Assembly (NCBI RefSeq): GCF_046541315.1
Contig: NZ_JBKHDN010000017.1
Coordinates: forward strand, 1-22,285
DNA from: Lamprobacter sp046541315
Lineage (GTDB): Bacteria; Pseudomonadota; Gammaproteobacteria; Chromatiales; Chromatiaceae
Direction of reading: 5' to 3'
DNA: 22,285 nt
Part shown: positions 10,816 to 17,563 of the stretch, in pieces
Layout: every line of letters starts with the position of its first letter
Position numbering within the stretch: position 1 is the first letter of the stretch
Made by a program: the position numbers and the translations under genes
Notes under the pieces: generated by a model
Databases searched by the model: none
What the model was told of the DNA's origin: nothing
What the model saw: only the letters and a program-made list of their open reading frames with translations

Positions 10816-11142
10816 GTGAGCGACAGAATCGTCCATGTCACCGACGACACCTTCGAACCCGAGGTGCTGCAGTCCGACCAACCCGTCCTCGTCGACTATT
10901 GGGCCAACTGGTGCGCACCCTGCAAGATGATCGCCCCGGTGCTCGAGGAGATCGCCGAGGAGTACGAGGGACGCCTCAAGGTTGCCAAGCTCGATATCGA
11001 CGAGAACCGCGCCGTCACCGAGCGCTTCAACGTGCGCGGCATCCCAACCCTGATCCTGTTCAAGAACGGCGAGGCCGAGGCGATCAAGGTCGGCGCGGTC
11101 TCGAAATCCCAACTGACCGTCTTCATCGATAGTAACCTTTGA
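10816..11142 (+). CDS. trxA: Thioredoxin 1
   Basis: General cytoplasmic dithiol reductant, reduced by thioredoxin reductase and serving ribonucleotide reductase, sulfate/PAPS reductases and others. The 108-residue length and full fold match TrxA of E. coli. The active site is WCAPC at 32-36 (Cys33 and Cys36) rather than the usual WCGPC, a conservative and known variation; the cis-proline is in GIPTLILFKNG. The start is GTG at 10816, supported by GGAGAG about six bases upstream and by the family N-terminus. The gene is immediately upstream of rho on the same strand, as in enteric bacteria, and divergent from rhlB. A SoxX- or Dsr-linked role is not indicated by the context; this is the housekeeping copy. 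Confidence 0.96.
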   Translation: MSDRIVHVTDDTFEPEVLQSDQPVLVDYWANWCAPCKMIAPVLEEIAEEYEGRLKVAKLDIDENRAVTERFNVRGIPTLILFKNGEAEAIKVGAVSKSQLTVFIDSNL

Positions 11143-11333
11143 ACCAGCCACGCACGCGGCCCCGGCGCCGGCCCGGGAATCACACGCGCAACCGATCCGG
11201 CACCATCGAGACGGAGCCCAGCCATCCGACCGACTCCGAAACCCCCACCGCCAGCGAGCCCGACTCGTCCCCCTCCAATCCGTCGCCATCATCGCGCGGG
11301 GAATTCCCCCGACTGCCGTCGAATAAGCCATCC
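11143..11333 (+). promoter_or_regulatory. C-rich, G-poor rho leader (probable rut-like autoregulatory region)
   Basis: The 191 bases between trxA and the family start of rho become strongly C-rich and G-poor: in 11221-11280 I count 32 C and 10 G in 60 bases. Such unstructured C>G RNA is what Rho binds, and rho is known to be autoregulated by termination in its own leader. A CCGGCGCCGG palindrome lies near 11163-11172. The frame stays open from a TTG overlapping the trxA stop, but the encoded Pro/Ser/Thr-rich stretch looks like translated leader. Confidence 0.5.
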
Positions 11334-12590
11334 ATGAATCTCACCGAGCTAAAACAGATGCCCGTCCCTGCGCTCGTCGAGCTTGCGCAGTCGATGGAAC
11401 TCGAGGGCGTCGGCCGCTCCCGAAAGCAGGACCTGATCTTCGCCATCCTCAAGGCCAAGGCCAAACGCGGCGAGGATATCTACGGCGATGGCGTGCTCGA
11501 GATCCTCTCGGACGGCTTCGGCTTCCTGCGCTCGGCGGCCGCGTCCTTCCTCGCTGGCCCCGATGACATCTACGTCTCGCCGAGCCAGATCCGCCGCTTC
11601 GCGTTGCGCACCGGCGACAACATCTCCGGCAAGATCCGCCCGCCCAAGGATGGCGAGCGCTACTTCGCGCTGCTCAAGGTCGGCGACATCAACTTCGACC
11701 GGCCCGAGAACGCCAAGACCAAGATCCTGTTCGAGAACTTCACGCCGCTGTTCGCCCAGCAGCGGCTCGGGCTCGAGGTCGGCAATGGCAGCACCGAGGA
11801 TCTCACCGCGCGCACGGTCGACCTGATCGCGCCCATCGGCAAGGGCCAGCGCGGCCTGATCGTGTCGCCGCCCAAGGCCGGCAAGACGATGATCCTGCAG
11901 AACATCGCCCAGTCGATCGCGCACAACCATCCCGAGGTGTTCCTGATCGTGCTGCTCATCGACGAGCGCCCGGAAGAGGTCACCGAGATGGAGCGCTCGG
12001 TGCGCGGCGAGGTGATCTCCTCGACCTTCGACGAGCCGGCCACGCGCCATGTGCAGGTCGCCGAGATGGTCATCGAGCGCGCCAAGCGCCTGGTCGAGCA
12101 CAAACGTGACGTGGTCATCCTGCTCGACTCCATCACCCGCCTGGCGCGCGCCTACAACACCGTGGTGCCCTCCTCGGGCAAGGTGCTGACCGGCGGCGTC
12201 GACGCCAACGCCCTGCAGCGCCCGAAGCGGTTCTTCGGCGCCGCGCGTAACGTCGAGGAGGGCGGCTCGTTGTCGATCATCGCCACCGCGTTGGTCGATA
12301 CCGGCTCGCGCATGGACGATGTGATCTACGAGGAGTTCAAGGGCACCGGCAACATGGAGCTGCACCTCGACCGGCGCATCGCCGAGAAGCGCATCTTCCC
12401 GGCGATCAACATCAACCGCTCCGGCACCCGCCGCGAGGAGTTGCTGATGCCGGCCGCGGAACTGCAGAAGATGTGGATCCTGCGCAAGATCCTGCACCCG
12501 ATGGATGAGTTGGCGGCGATCGAGTTCCTGCTCGACAAGCTCAAGACCACCAAGACCAACAACGAGTTCTTCGACTCGATGCGGGGCTAG
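11334..12590 (+). CDS. rho: Transcription termination factor Rho
   Basis: Hexameric RNA-dependent ATPase/translocase that terminates transcription. From the ATG at 11334 the protein is 418 residues, the usual length, starting MNLTELKQMPVPALVELA. Seen in order: the N-terminal helix bundle and the OSB-fold RNA-binding domain (DGFGFLRS, YVSPSQIRRF), the Walker A segment GLIVSPPKAGKT, Walker B VVILLDSITRLARAYN, the Q-loop region TGGVDANALQRPKRFFGAARN, and the C-terminal GTRREELL block with the arginine finger region. No strong ribosome site precedes the ATG, so coupling to upstream translation is possible. The alternative TTG start overlapping trxA would add 65 Pro/Ser-rich residues not found in Rho of this type. 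It is probably cotranscribed with trxA. Confidence 0.97.
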   Translation: MNLTELKQMPVPALVELAQSMELEGVGRSRKQDLIFAILKAKAKRGEDIYGDGVLEILSDGFGFLRSAAASFLAGPDDIYVSPSQIRRFALRTGDNISGKIRPPKDGERYFALLKVGDINFDRPENAKTKILFENFTPLFAQQRLGLEVGNGSTEDLTARTVDLIAPIGKGQRGLIVSPPKAGKTMILQNIAQSIAHNHPEVFLIVLLIDERPEEVTEMERSVRGEVISSTFDEPATRHVQVAEMVIERAKRLVEHKRDVVILLDSITRLARAYNTVVPSSGKVLTGGVDANALQRPKRFFGAARNVEEGGSLSIIATALVDTGSRMDDVIYEEFKGTGNMELHLDRRIAEKRIFPAININRSGTRREELLMPAAELQKMWILRKILHPMDELAAIEFLLDKLKTTKTNNEFFDSMRG

Positions 12591-12616
12591 ATGCGCGCAC
12601 CGACCAAACGTGCCTG

Positions 12617-13285
12617 ATGAAGGCGATGATCCTCGCCGCCGGGCGCGGCACGCGCATGCGCCCGCTCACCGACCACACCCCAAAGCCATTGCTGGAGGTC
12701 GGCGGCGAGGCGCTGATCGTGCATCAGATTCGGCGCTTGCGTGACGCCGGCATCGGCGAGCTGGTGATCAATCACGCGCATCTCGGCGCGCGGATCGAGC
12801 AGGCGTTGGGCGACGGTAGCGCCCACGGGGTACAGATCCGCTATTCCCCCGAAGGTCCCGGCCAGGCGCTGGAGACCGGCGGCGGCATTCAGCGGGCGCT
12901 GCCGTTATTGGGCGCGGCGCCCTTTCTGGTGGTCAATGGCGACATCTGGTGCGATCTCGACTACCGCCGCTTGTGCCTCGATGCGCAAGACCTGGCCGAG
13001 ATCGTCCTGGTCGATAACCCGCCGCATCATCCCGCCGGCGATTTCGCGCTCCGTGCTGGACGCGCGCGGCTCGACGGCGGCCCTCGGCTGACCTTCGCCG
13101 GCATTGGCCTCTATCGTCCGCAGCTGTTCGCGGACTGCGCGCCTGGCGCCTTCCCGCTCGCGCCCTTGCTGCGTGGAGCCATGGCCGCTGGTCGCTGCGG
13201 TGGCCTGCACCATACCGGGATTTGGTTCGATATCGGCACCCCGGAGCGTTTACAGGCCCTCGATGGCATGTTAAGGAAGCCTTGA
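12617..13285 (+). CDS. murU: Nucleotidyltransferase, probable N-acetylmuramate-1-phosphate uridylyltransferase
   Basis: A 222-residue single-domain sugar-1-phosphate nucleotidyltransferase. The N-terminus MKAMILAAGRGTRMRPLT and TPKPLLEVGG carry the nucleotide-binding GxGTRMxPLT loop; the metal-binding NGD is at 107-109 (VVNGDIWCDLD), and ALETGGGI (84-91) is typical of MurU. MurU makes UDP-MurNAc from MurNAc-1-phosphate in cell-wall recycling, bypassing the fosfomycin-sensitive MurA step. In pseudomonads its partner kinase gene amgK lies directly upstream; here rho does, so the kinase must be elsewhere, or the substrate differs. The start follows rho by 26 bases and has little ribosome-site signal; a second ATG three codons on has AAGG nearby. 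Specificity is inferred from motif similarity and length. Confidence 0.8.
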   Translation: MKAMILAAGRGTRMRPLTDHTPKPLLEVGGEALIVHQIRRLRDAGIGELVINHAHLGARIEQALGDGSAHGVQIRYSPEGPGQALETGGGIQRALPLLGAAPFLVVNGDIWCDLDYRRLCLDAQDLAEIVLVDNPPHHPAGDFALRAGRARLDGGPRLTFAGIGLYRPQLFADCAPGAFPLAPLLRGAMAAGRCGGLHHTGIWFDIGTPERLQALDGMLRKP

Positions 13286-13329
13286 TCGCAGCGGCAGGCC
13301 GCCGTGCGCTGGACCGGAGGCAACCAACG

Positions 13330-14781
13330 ATGGGCCAGGATATCCAGGACCATGCATTCACCGAGGCCGATTTCCACGCCTTCGAGGCCCGCCTGACGGC
13401 CGAGACCGCGTTGCTCGAACGCTGGTTCGCCGAGGACGCCTTCGCCGACAGCGAGTGCCCAAACGAGCGGACGGGTGGCTTCGAACTCGAGGCCTGGTTG
13501 ATCGATCGCCGCGATCAGACCCCGGCGCCGGTGATCGATGCCTTCCTCGAACAGGTCCAGGATCCGCTCATCGTGCCCGAGCTGGCGCGCTTCAACCTGG
13601 AACTGAACAGCACCCCGGAGCCCCTCGCCGGCAAGGCGCTGAGCCGACTCCACGCCGAACTCGAGCGGACCCTGGCGCATTGCCAAACCGCGGCCGCCGC
13701 GCTGGATGCGCGGATCGGTACCATCGGCATCCTGCCCAGTCTGCGCCCGGAGCATCTGGGGCCAGCGCAGATGACGCCGCGTCCGCGCTATCGCGCGTTG
13801 AACGAGCAGATCCTGCGCCTGCGCGCGGGCCAGCCGATCCGACTCGAGATCGAGGGCGAACGGCCGCTGTCCATCGAGCAACCCGATGTCATGCTCGAAG
13901 CGGCGGCGACCTCGTTCCAGATCCATATCAAGATCGGCGCCGCCGAATCGGCGCGGGTCTTCAACGCCTCCAAGCTGCTAGCGCCGATCTCGGTGGCGAT
14001 CGGCGCCAACTCGCCCTATCTGTTCGGGCGTGAACTCTGGTACGAGACCCGCATCCCGCTGTTCGAGCAAGCGGTCTCGGTCGGCGACAGCCCATTGCGC
14101 GAGCGGGTGGGTTTTGGCATCCGCTACGCGGGACGCTCGGTAATGGATTGCTTCCGCTCCAACATCGAGCGCTATCCGGTGCTGTTGCCGCATCTGATGG
14201 ACGAGCCCTTGGAACGACTCGCGCACCTGCGTCTGCACAATGGCACCATCTGGCGCTGGAATCGGCCGTTGATCGGCTTCGAGCCCGAGGTCAACGGCCA
14301 CCAACGGCCGCATCTGCGCATGGAGCATCGGGTCACCGCGGCGGGCCCCTCGACGATCGACAACATCGCCAATGCCGCGCTGTATTTCGGCGCCGTGCAC
14401 TGCCTGGCGGGCGAGCCCGCGCCGCCGGAGCGGGCGCTGCCGTTCAATCAGGCCCGGGTCAATTTTTATCTCGCCGCCCGCTATGGACTCGCGGCCGAGA
14501 TCCTCTGGTACGACAGCCGCGAGCGCATGCCGATCCATCGGCTCATCCTTGAGCGGGTGTTGCCCAAGGCGCGCCGCGGACTGGCCGCACTCGGTATCGA
14601 CCAAAGCGAGATCGATGACTGGCTCGGGGTGATCGCGGCGCGGGCCCGCACCCGCCGCACCGGCGCCCACTGGCAACGCGCCTGGGTGGCCAAGCACGGC
14701 CCGGACATGGCGGCGTTGACCGAGGCCTACCTGGCCTTGCAGGCCACCGGCAAGCCGGTGCACGAGTGGACGCTGGATTGA
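13330..14781 (+). CDS. Glutamate-cysteine-ligase-superfamily (GCS2-type) carboxylate-amine ligase
   Basis: A 483-residue protein of the GCS2/YbdK-like superfamily, whose members use ATP to join a carboxylate (often glutamate) to an amine. Visible motifs: GFELEAWLID at 50-59 with metal-binding glutamates (52, 54), FNLELNSTPEP near 88-98, SFQIHIKIG, VAIGANSPYLFG, HNGTIWRWNRP and LRMEHRVTAAGPSTIDNIANA, corresponding to the strands and ligands around the ATP site. The real amine substrate cannot be told from sequence; classical gamma-glutamylcysteine synthesis (glutathione route) is one possibility. The ATG at 13330 follows GGAGG at a 10-base spacing, which fixes the start; the longer open frame overlaps murU. 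It is 44 bases downstream of murU and probably cotranscribed with it. It converges with the membrane-protein gene. Confidence 0.75.
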   Translation: MGQDIQDHAFTEADFHAFEARLTAETALLERWFAEDAFADSECPNERTGGFELEAWLIDRRDQTPAPVIDAFLEQVQDPLIVPELARFNLELNSTPEPLAGKALSRLHAELERTLAHCQTAAAALDARIGTIGILPSLRPEHLGPAQMTPRPRYRALNEQILRLRAGQPIRLEIEGERPLSIEQPDVMLEAAATSFQIHIKIGAAESARVFNASKLLAPISVAIGANSPYLFGRELWYETRIPLFEQAVSVGDSPLRERVGFGIRYAGRSVMDCFRSNIERYPVLLPHLMDEPLERLAHLRLHNGTIWRWNRPLIGFEPEVNGHQRPHLRMEHRVTAAGPSTIDNIANAALYFGAVHCLAGEPAPPERALPFNQARVNFYLAARYGLAAEILWYDSRERMPIHRLILERVLPKARRGLAALGIDQSEIDDWLGVIAARARTRRTGAHWQRAWVAKHGPDMAALTEAYLALQATGKPVHEWTLD

Positions 14782-14790
14782 GCGCGTGGG

Positions 14791-14820
14791 ACTCGCCCCC
14801 AGGATTCGCCCCCAGGACTC
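14791..14820. repeat. 13-bp tandem repeat between convergent genes
   Basis: ACTCGCCCCCAGG (14791-14803) is followed by ATTCGCCCCCAGG (14804-14816) and then ACTC, a 13-base period with one mismatch, inside the 52-base gap between the stops of the GCS2-like ligase and the AI-2E-type membrane protein. No terminator hairpin is evident here. Confidence 0.75.
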
Positions 14821-14833
14821 ACCAGGCACCGGT

Positions 14834-15943
14834 TCACAATCCCTTCGCACGTTCGGTCTCGATGTGCTGCGGCAACGCACTCAGGATCGCCTGCACCAGG
14901 GTCGCAAGCGGGATCGCAAAGAAGATCCCCCAGAAGCCCCAGAGGCCGCCAAAGACCAGGATCGCGACGATGATCGCGACCGGGTGCAGATCCACGACCT
15001 CCGAGAACAGCAGCGGCACCAGCACGTTGCCATCCAGCGCCTGGATGACGCTGTAGGCAACGGTCAGCCAGACGAAGCTTGGCCCCCAGCCCCATTGGAA
15101 CCAGGCAATCAGCACCACTGGAACGGTCACGATCGAGGCGCCGATATAGGGGATGATCACCGAGAGCCCGACCAGCACCGAGAGCAAGAGGGCATAGTTG
15201 AGCCCAAACAATGAAAAGGTGACGAAGCTCACCGCCCAGACGATGAGGATCTCCCAGACCTTGCCGCGGACATAGTTCGAGATCTGCCGATCCACTTTTT
15301 TCCAGATATCGCTCGCAATCGCCCGGTGGCGCGGCAGCCACTGTCGGAACCAGGCCAGGATCAGGGCCTTGTCCTTGAGGAAGAAGAATACCAGCAGGGG
15401 CATCAGGATCAGGTAGACCAACAGCGTGATCACGCCGACCACGGAGGACAGCGACAACGACAGCAAGCGCTGCCCGAGGCCGGCGATATCGCGCCGGATA
15501 CTGCCAATCAGCTCTTCGATCTGAGCACTGGTGATGAGATCCGGGTAATGCTCGGGCAACTGCATCAGCGCCCGCTGGCCGTGGGCGAGCATGGCCGGGA
15601 GCTGTTGCAACAGATCGCGAATCTGGCGCGAGACCGCGGGCAAGACGCCCAGCAGCATCGACACCACGAACAGCATGAAGAGCGTGAAGACCACCAACAC
15701 GGCCAGCCAGCGCGGCCAGCGCCGGCGTTCCAGGATGCCGACCAGTCCTTCGAGAAGGTAGGCGATGACAATGCTCGCCAGCACCGGTGTCAGCATCCGG
15801 CCAAAGAACAGCAGGATCGCGAACAGGACCAGCAGCACGGAGACCAAGAACAGGATCTGGGGATCGGAGAAAAACCGACCCAGCCAGCGGTTCAAGGCCT
15901 GCATGGGCATGGCCGAGGCGTTTGCTTCAGAGGGATCGTGCAT
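14834..15943 (-). CDS. AI-2E/PerM-family inner-membrane transporter-like protein
   Basis: A 369-residue polytopic membrane protein of the AI-2E transporter (PerM/YdiK/TqsA) family. Hydrophobic segments are visible near residues 22-70 (two or three spans), 78-103, a long central soluble region about 105-165 with charged helices, and then a cluster of spans including VVGVITLLVYLILMPLL, the ILIVWAVSFVTFSLFGL region, PYIGASIVTVPVVLI and a C-terminal block ending WGIFFAIPLATLV. The family includes exporters of autoinducer-2 and sodium/proton antiporters, and most members have unknown cargo. The ATG at 15943 is used, overlapping the upstream gene by 17 bases, which suggests translational coupling; another ATG at 15910 is possible. 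Substrate is unknown. Confidence 0.88.
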   Translation of the reverse strand: MHDPSEANASAMPMQALNRWLGRFFSDPQILFLVSVLLVLFAILLFFGRMLTPVLASIVIAYLLEGLVGILERRRWPRWLAVLVVFTLFMLFVVSMLLGVLPAVSRQIRDLLQQLPAMLAHGQRALMQLPEHYPDLITSAQIEELIGSIRRDIAGLGQRLLSLSLSSVVGVITLLVYLILMPLLVFFFLKDKALILAWFRQWLPRHRAIASDIWKKVDRQISNYVRGKVWEILIVWAVSFVTFSLFGLNYALLLSVLVGLSVIIPYIGASIVTVPVVLIAWFQWGWGPSFVWLTVAYSVIQALDGNVLVPLLFSEVVDLHPVAIIVAILVFGGLWGFWGIFFAIPLATLVQAILSALPQHIETERAKGL

Positions 15944-16382
15944 CCTGGTCAGGCCCTGCGTCCGAATCCAACCCCGCCTCTGGCGCCCCGGCGCGCTCAC
16001 CATACCGGCTCTCGTAACGCGTCGCGAACAAGACCTCGAGTTCATCGATCACCTCGCCGGCATCGCGTCCCTGCAGCACATGCGCGGCCATCAGGGCCGA
16101 GGTCTCAGGCAGCATTTCGCCGGGATCGAGCATCGGGTAGACGCGACGCAGGCGCTTGATGGCGGCGATCGGGCGCTCAGCCGGCGGGCGCGGTTCATGC
16201 CGTGGGGCGCTGGGCGCTGCCGCAACCGGCGCCCCCTCGATCCCCGGCGCGTCCAGGCTGGCCCCGCCGGCGAGGAGAAATTCGCCAAAGGCGATCAGGG
16301 TGGCTCGATCCTGGGCATTCAGGGCGCGCAGGATCTTCAGCATGCGGCGCTCATGCGCCGAGGCGCGTTCCATTGGGATCAT
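15927..16382 (-). CDS. Conserved protein of unknown function
   Basis: About 151 residues, soluble, no signal peptide. I do not recognise a named domain. The N-terminal part (MERASAHERRMLKILRALNAQD) is helical, followed by a Pro/Ala-rich linker around residues 45-70 and a C-terminal helical block with AIKRLRRVYPMLD, ETSALMAAHVLQGRDAGEVIDELE, which reads like a real, conserved helical domain; the very end is acidic and low complexity. The ATG at 16382 is preferred because GGAG lies six bases before it; an ATG at 16409 would add nine residues with a poorer ribosome site. It sits 55 bases after the LysR gene and overlaps the membrane-protein gene by 17 bases, so the three are probably one transcript. 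Confidence 0.7.
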   Translation of the reverse strand: MIPMERASAHERRMLKILRALNAQDRATLIAFGEFLLAGGASLDAPGIEGAPVAAAPSAPRHEPRPPAERPIAAIKRLRRVYPMLDPGEMLPETSALMAAHVLQGRDAGEVIDELEVLFATRYESRYGERAGAPEAGLDSDAGPDQDARSL

Positions 16383-16437
16383 CTCGGTCTCCGCGGTCAG
16401 CCCCCGCATCCATACGGATCAGACCCCTGTCATGCCA

Positions 16438-17343
16438 TTACCGGGGGGTGCAATCCTTGCAGTATGTGCGGGCGAGTTCGAGCAGTTCCTCGATCAGGCG
16501 CAAGCGAAACTTGTGTTTCTGATGCACGAAGGAGAACGGCCGGAACAGCGGCGGCTCCAGGCGCAACGCCACCAAGGTTCCAAGCTTGAGTTCTTTTTGA
16601 ACCGTCGTCTTCGAGACGATGGAAACCCCCATGCCGGCTTCGACCGCGCCCTTGACCGCCTCCGGACTGCCAAGCTCCATGGCGACCTTGAGCGCGCCCG
16701 CCCCTCCGAGCAGCCCATCGAGATAATCGTTGATCACCTCGCGCGTGCCCGATCCCTCCTCGCGGCAGATGAAGGGGTAGTCGAGCACCCGCCGGCACGC
16801 CACCGGGCCAAGCCCGGCGAGGTCATGGCCGGGCGGCACGATGGCCACCAGTTCATCCTGTTTGCAGCGCTCGACCGCCAGGTTGCGATTGGCGACCGGC
16901 GATTCGACCACGCCGAGATCGATCGCATTGCGCTCGACCAGCGAGACGATCCCCTCGCTGTTGGAGACCTTCAGATGGATGGCGATCTCCGGGTAACGTT
17001 TCTTGAAGTCACCGAGCAGCGTCGGCAGCATGTATTCGGCGATGGTCGTGCTCGCGCCGATCGTCAGCGAGCCGCTGATGTCGCCAGTCAGCTCGCGCAC
17101 GCCCTGCTCCATTTCGGCATAGAGCGCGAAGATTCGATCCGCGTACTCGAATACACGGCTGCCGGCATCGGTGAGGTTGATGCGGTTTCGGCCACGATCG
17201 AACAGCCGGGTATTGAATTGCTCTTCTAGCTGTCTGACCTGAAAGGTCACCGCCGGCTGCGTCATGTGGAGCGCCTCGGCCGCCTTAGTGAAACTCATCA
17301 GGCGTGCAACCGTGTGAAACACCTGCAGTCTGCGGTCTGCCAT
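16438..17343 (-). CDS. LysR-family transcriptional regulator
   Basis: A 301-residue DNA-binding regulator. The N-terminal winged helix-turn-helix is clear (residues about 16-37: SFTKAAEALHMTQPAVTFQV), then the linker helix, then the two-lobed effector domain beginning GSLTIGASTTIAEYMLP and containing the EEGSGTR loop that contacts ligands in CysB/CbbR-like members. The effector is unknown; in this context a sulfur or carbon metabolite is plausible but only inference. The ATG at 17343 is chosen because GAGGAG lies just upstream; the longer frame adds 23 atypical residues. It diverges from the FadL-type gene, and an AGTCTG-N11-CAGACT repeat lies upstream beside its -35 element, suggesting autoregulation and control of the divergent gene, as is usual for LysR proteins. 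Confidence 0.93.
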   Translation of the reverse strand: MADRRLQVFHTVARLMSFTKAAEALHMTQPAVTFQVRQLEEQFNTRLFDRGRNRINLTDAGSRVFEYADRIFALYAEMEQGVRELTGDISGSLTIGASTTIAEYMLPTLLGDFKKRYPEIAIHLKVSNSEGIVSLVERNAIDLGVVESPVANRNLAVERCKQDELVAIVPPGHDLAGLGPVACRRVLDYPFICREEGSGTREVINDYLDGLLGGAGALKVAMELGSPEAVKGAVEAGMGVSIVSKTTVQKELKLGTLVALRLEPPLFRPFSFVHQKHKFRLRLIEELLELARTYCKDCTPR

Positions 17344-17412
17344 GCTCTCCTCGAAGCCCATCTCGCCGGGGATCTGATCGCACAGGCGCTGGTTCTCGGC
17401 CCGTCGCCTCAT

Positions 17413-17442
17413 TTTATACTAGACGCGACGGCAGATTCACAA
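17413..17442 (-). promoter_or_regulatory. Candidate promoter of the LysR gene
   Basis: On the minus strand TTGTGA (17437-17442) and TATAAA (17413-17418) are 18 bases apart, placing the transcript start about 60 bases upstream of the ATG at 17343. Match to sigma-70 consensus only. Confidence 0.5.
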
Positions 17443-17444
17443 CA

Positions 17445-17467
17445 AGTCTGGATGTTTACAACAGACT
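17445..17467. promoter_or_regulatory. Candidate LysR-type operator
   Basis: AGTCTG (17445-17450) and CAGACT (17462-17467) are exact inverted copies separated by 11 bases, in the region between the divergent LysR and FadL-type genes and next to the LysR -35 element. Dyads with about this spacing are what LysR dimers bind. Regulator identity is inferred from position. Confidence 0.5.
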
Positions 17468-17512
17468 CATGTAGATTCGCGACGGATTCATGCGAGCGCC
17501 CGCGAGAACCCG

Positions 17513-17539
17513 CACCGATAACACCGATAACACCGATAA
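17513..17539. repeat. Three exact 9-bp tandem repeats upstream of the FadL-type gene
   Basis: CACCGATAA occurs at 17513-17521, 17522-17530 and 17531-17539, ending 24 bases before the ATG and just before the ribosome site. Just upstream (17466-17495) there are looser repeats of the type GATTC/GACTCATG. Copy-number change would alter promoter or leader spacing. Confidence 0.9.
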
Positions 17540-17563
17540 AGCCGGATTGAGGAGACCGTCCAG

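Noticed and set aside
10684..11331. Minus-strand frame ending DDVDVSGDANGNITLRG between rhlB and trxA
   Set aside because: The tail looked protein-like, but most of the frame is antisense to trxA and the rho leader, without start signal or domain.
11139..11333. TTG-initiated N-terminal extension of Rho
   Set aside because: Pro/Ser/Thr-rich, not a Rho feature; better explained as a C-rich leader, though not formally excluded.
17513..17539. TTATCGGTG on the minus strand as DnaA boxes or a replication origin
   Set aside because: The sequence differs from the DnaA box (TTATCCACA type) in its 3' half, and no dnaA/dnaN or AT-rich unwinding region is nearby.
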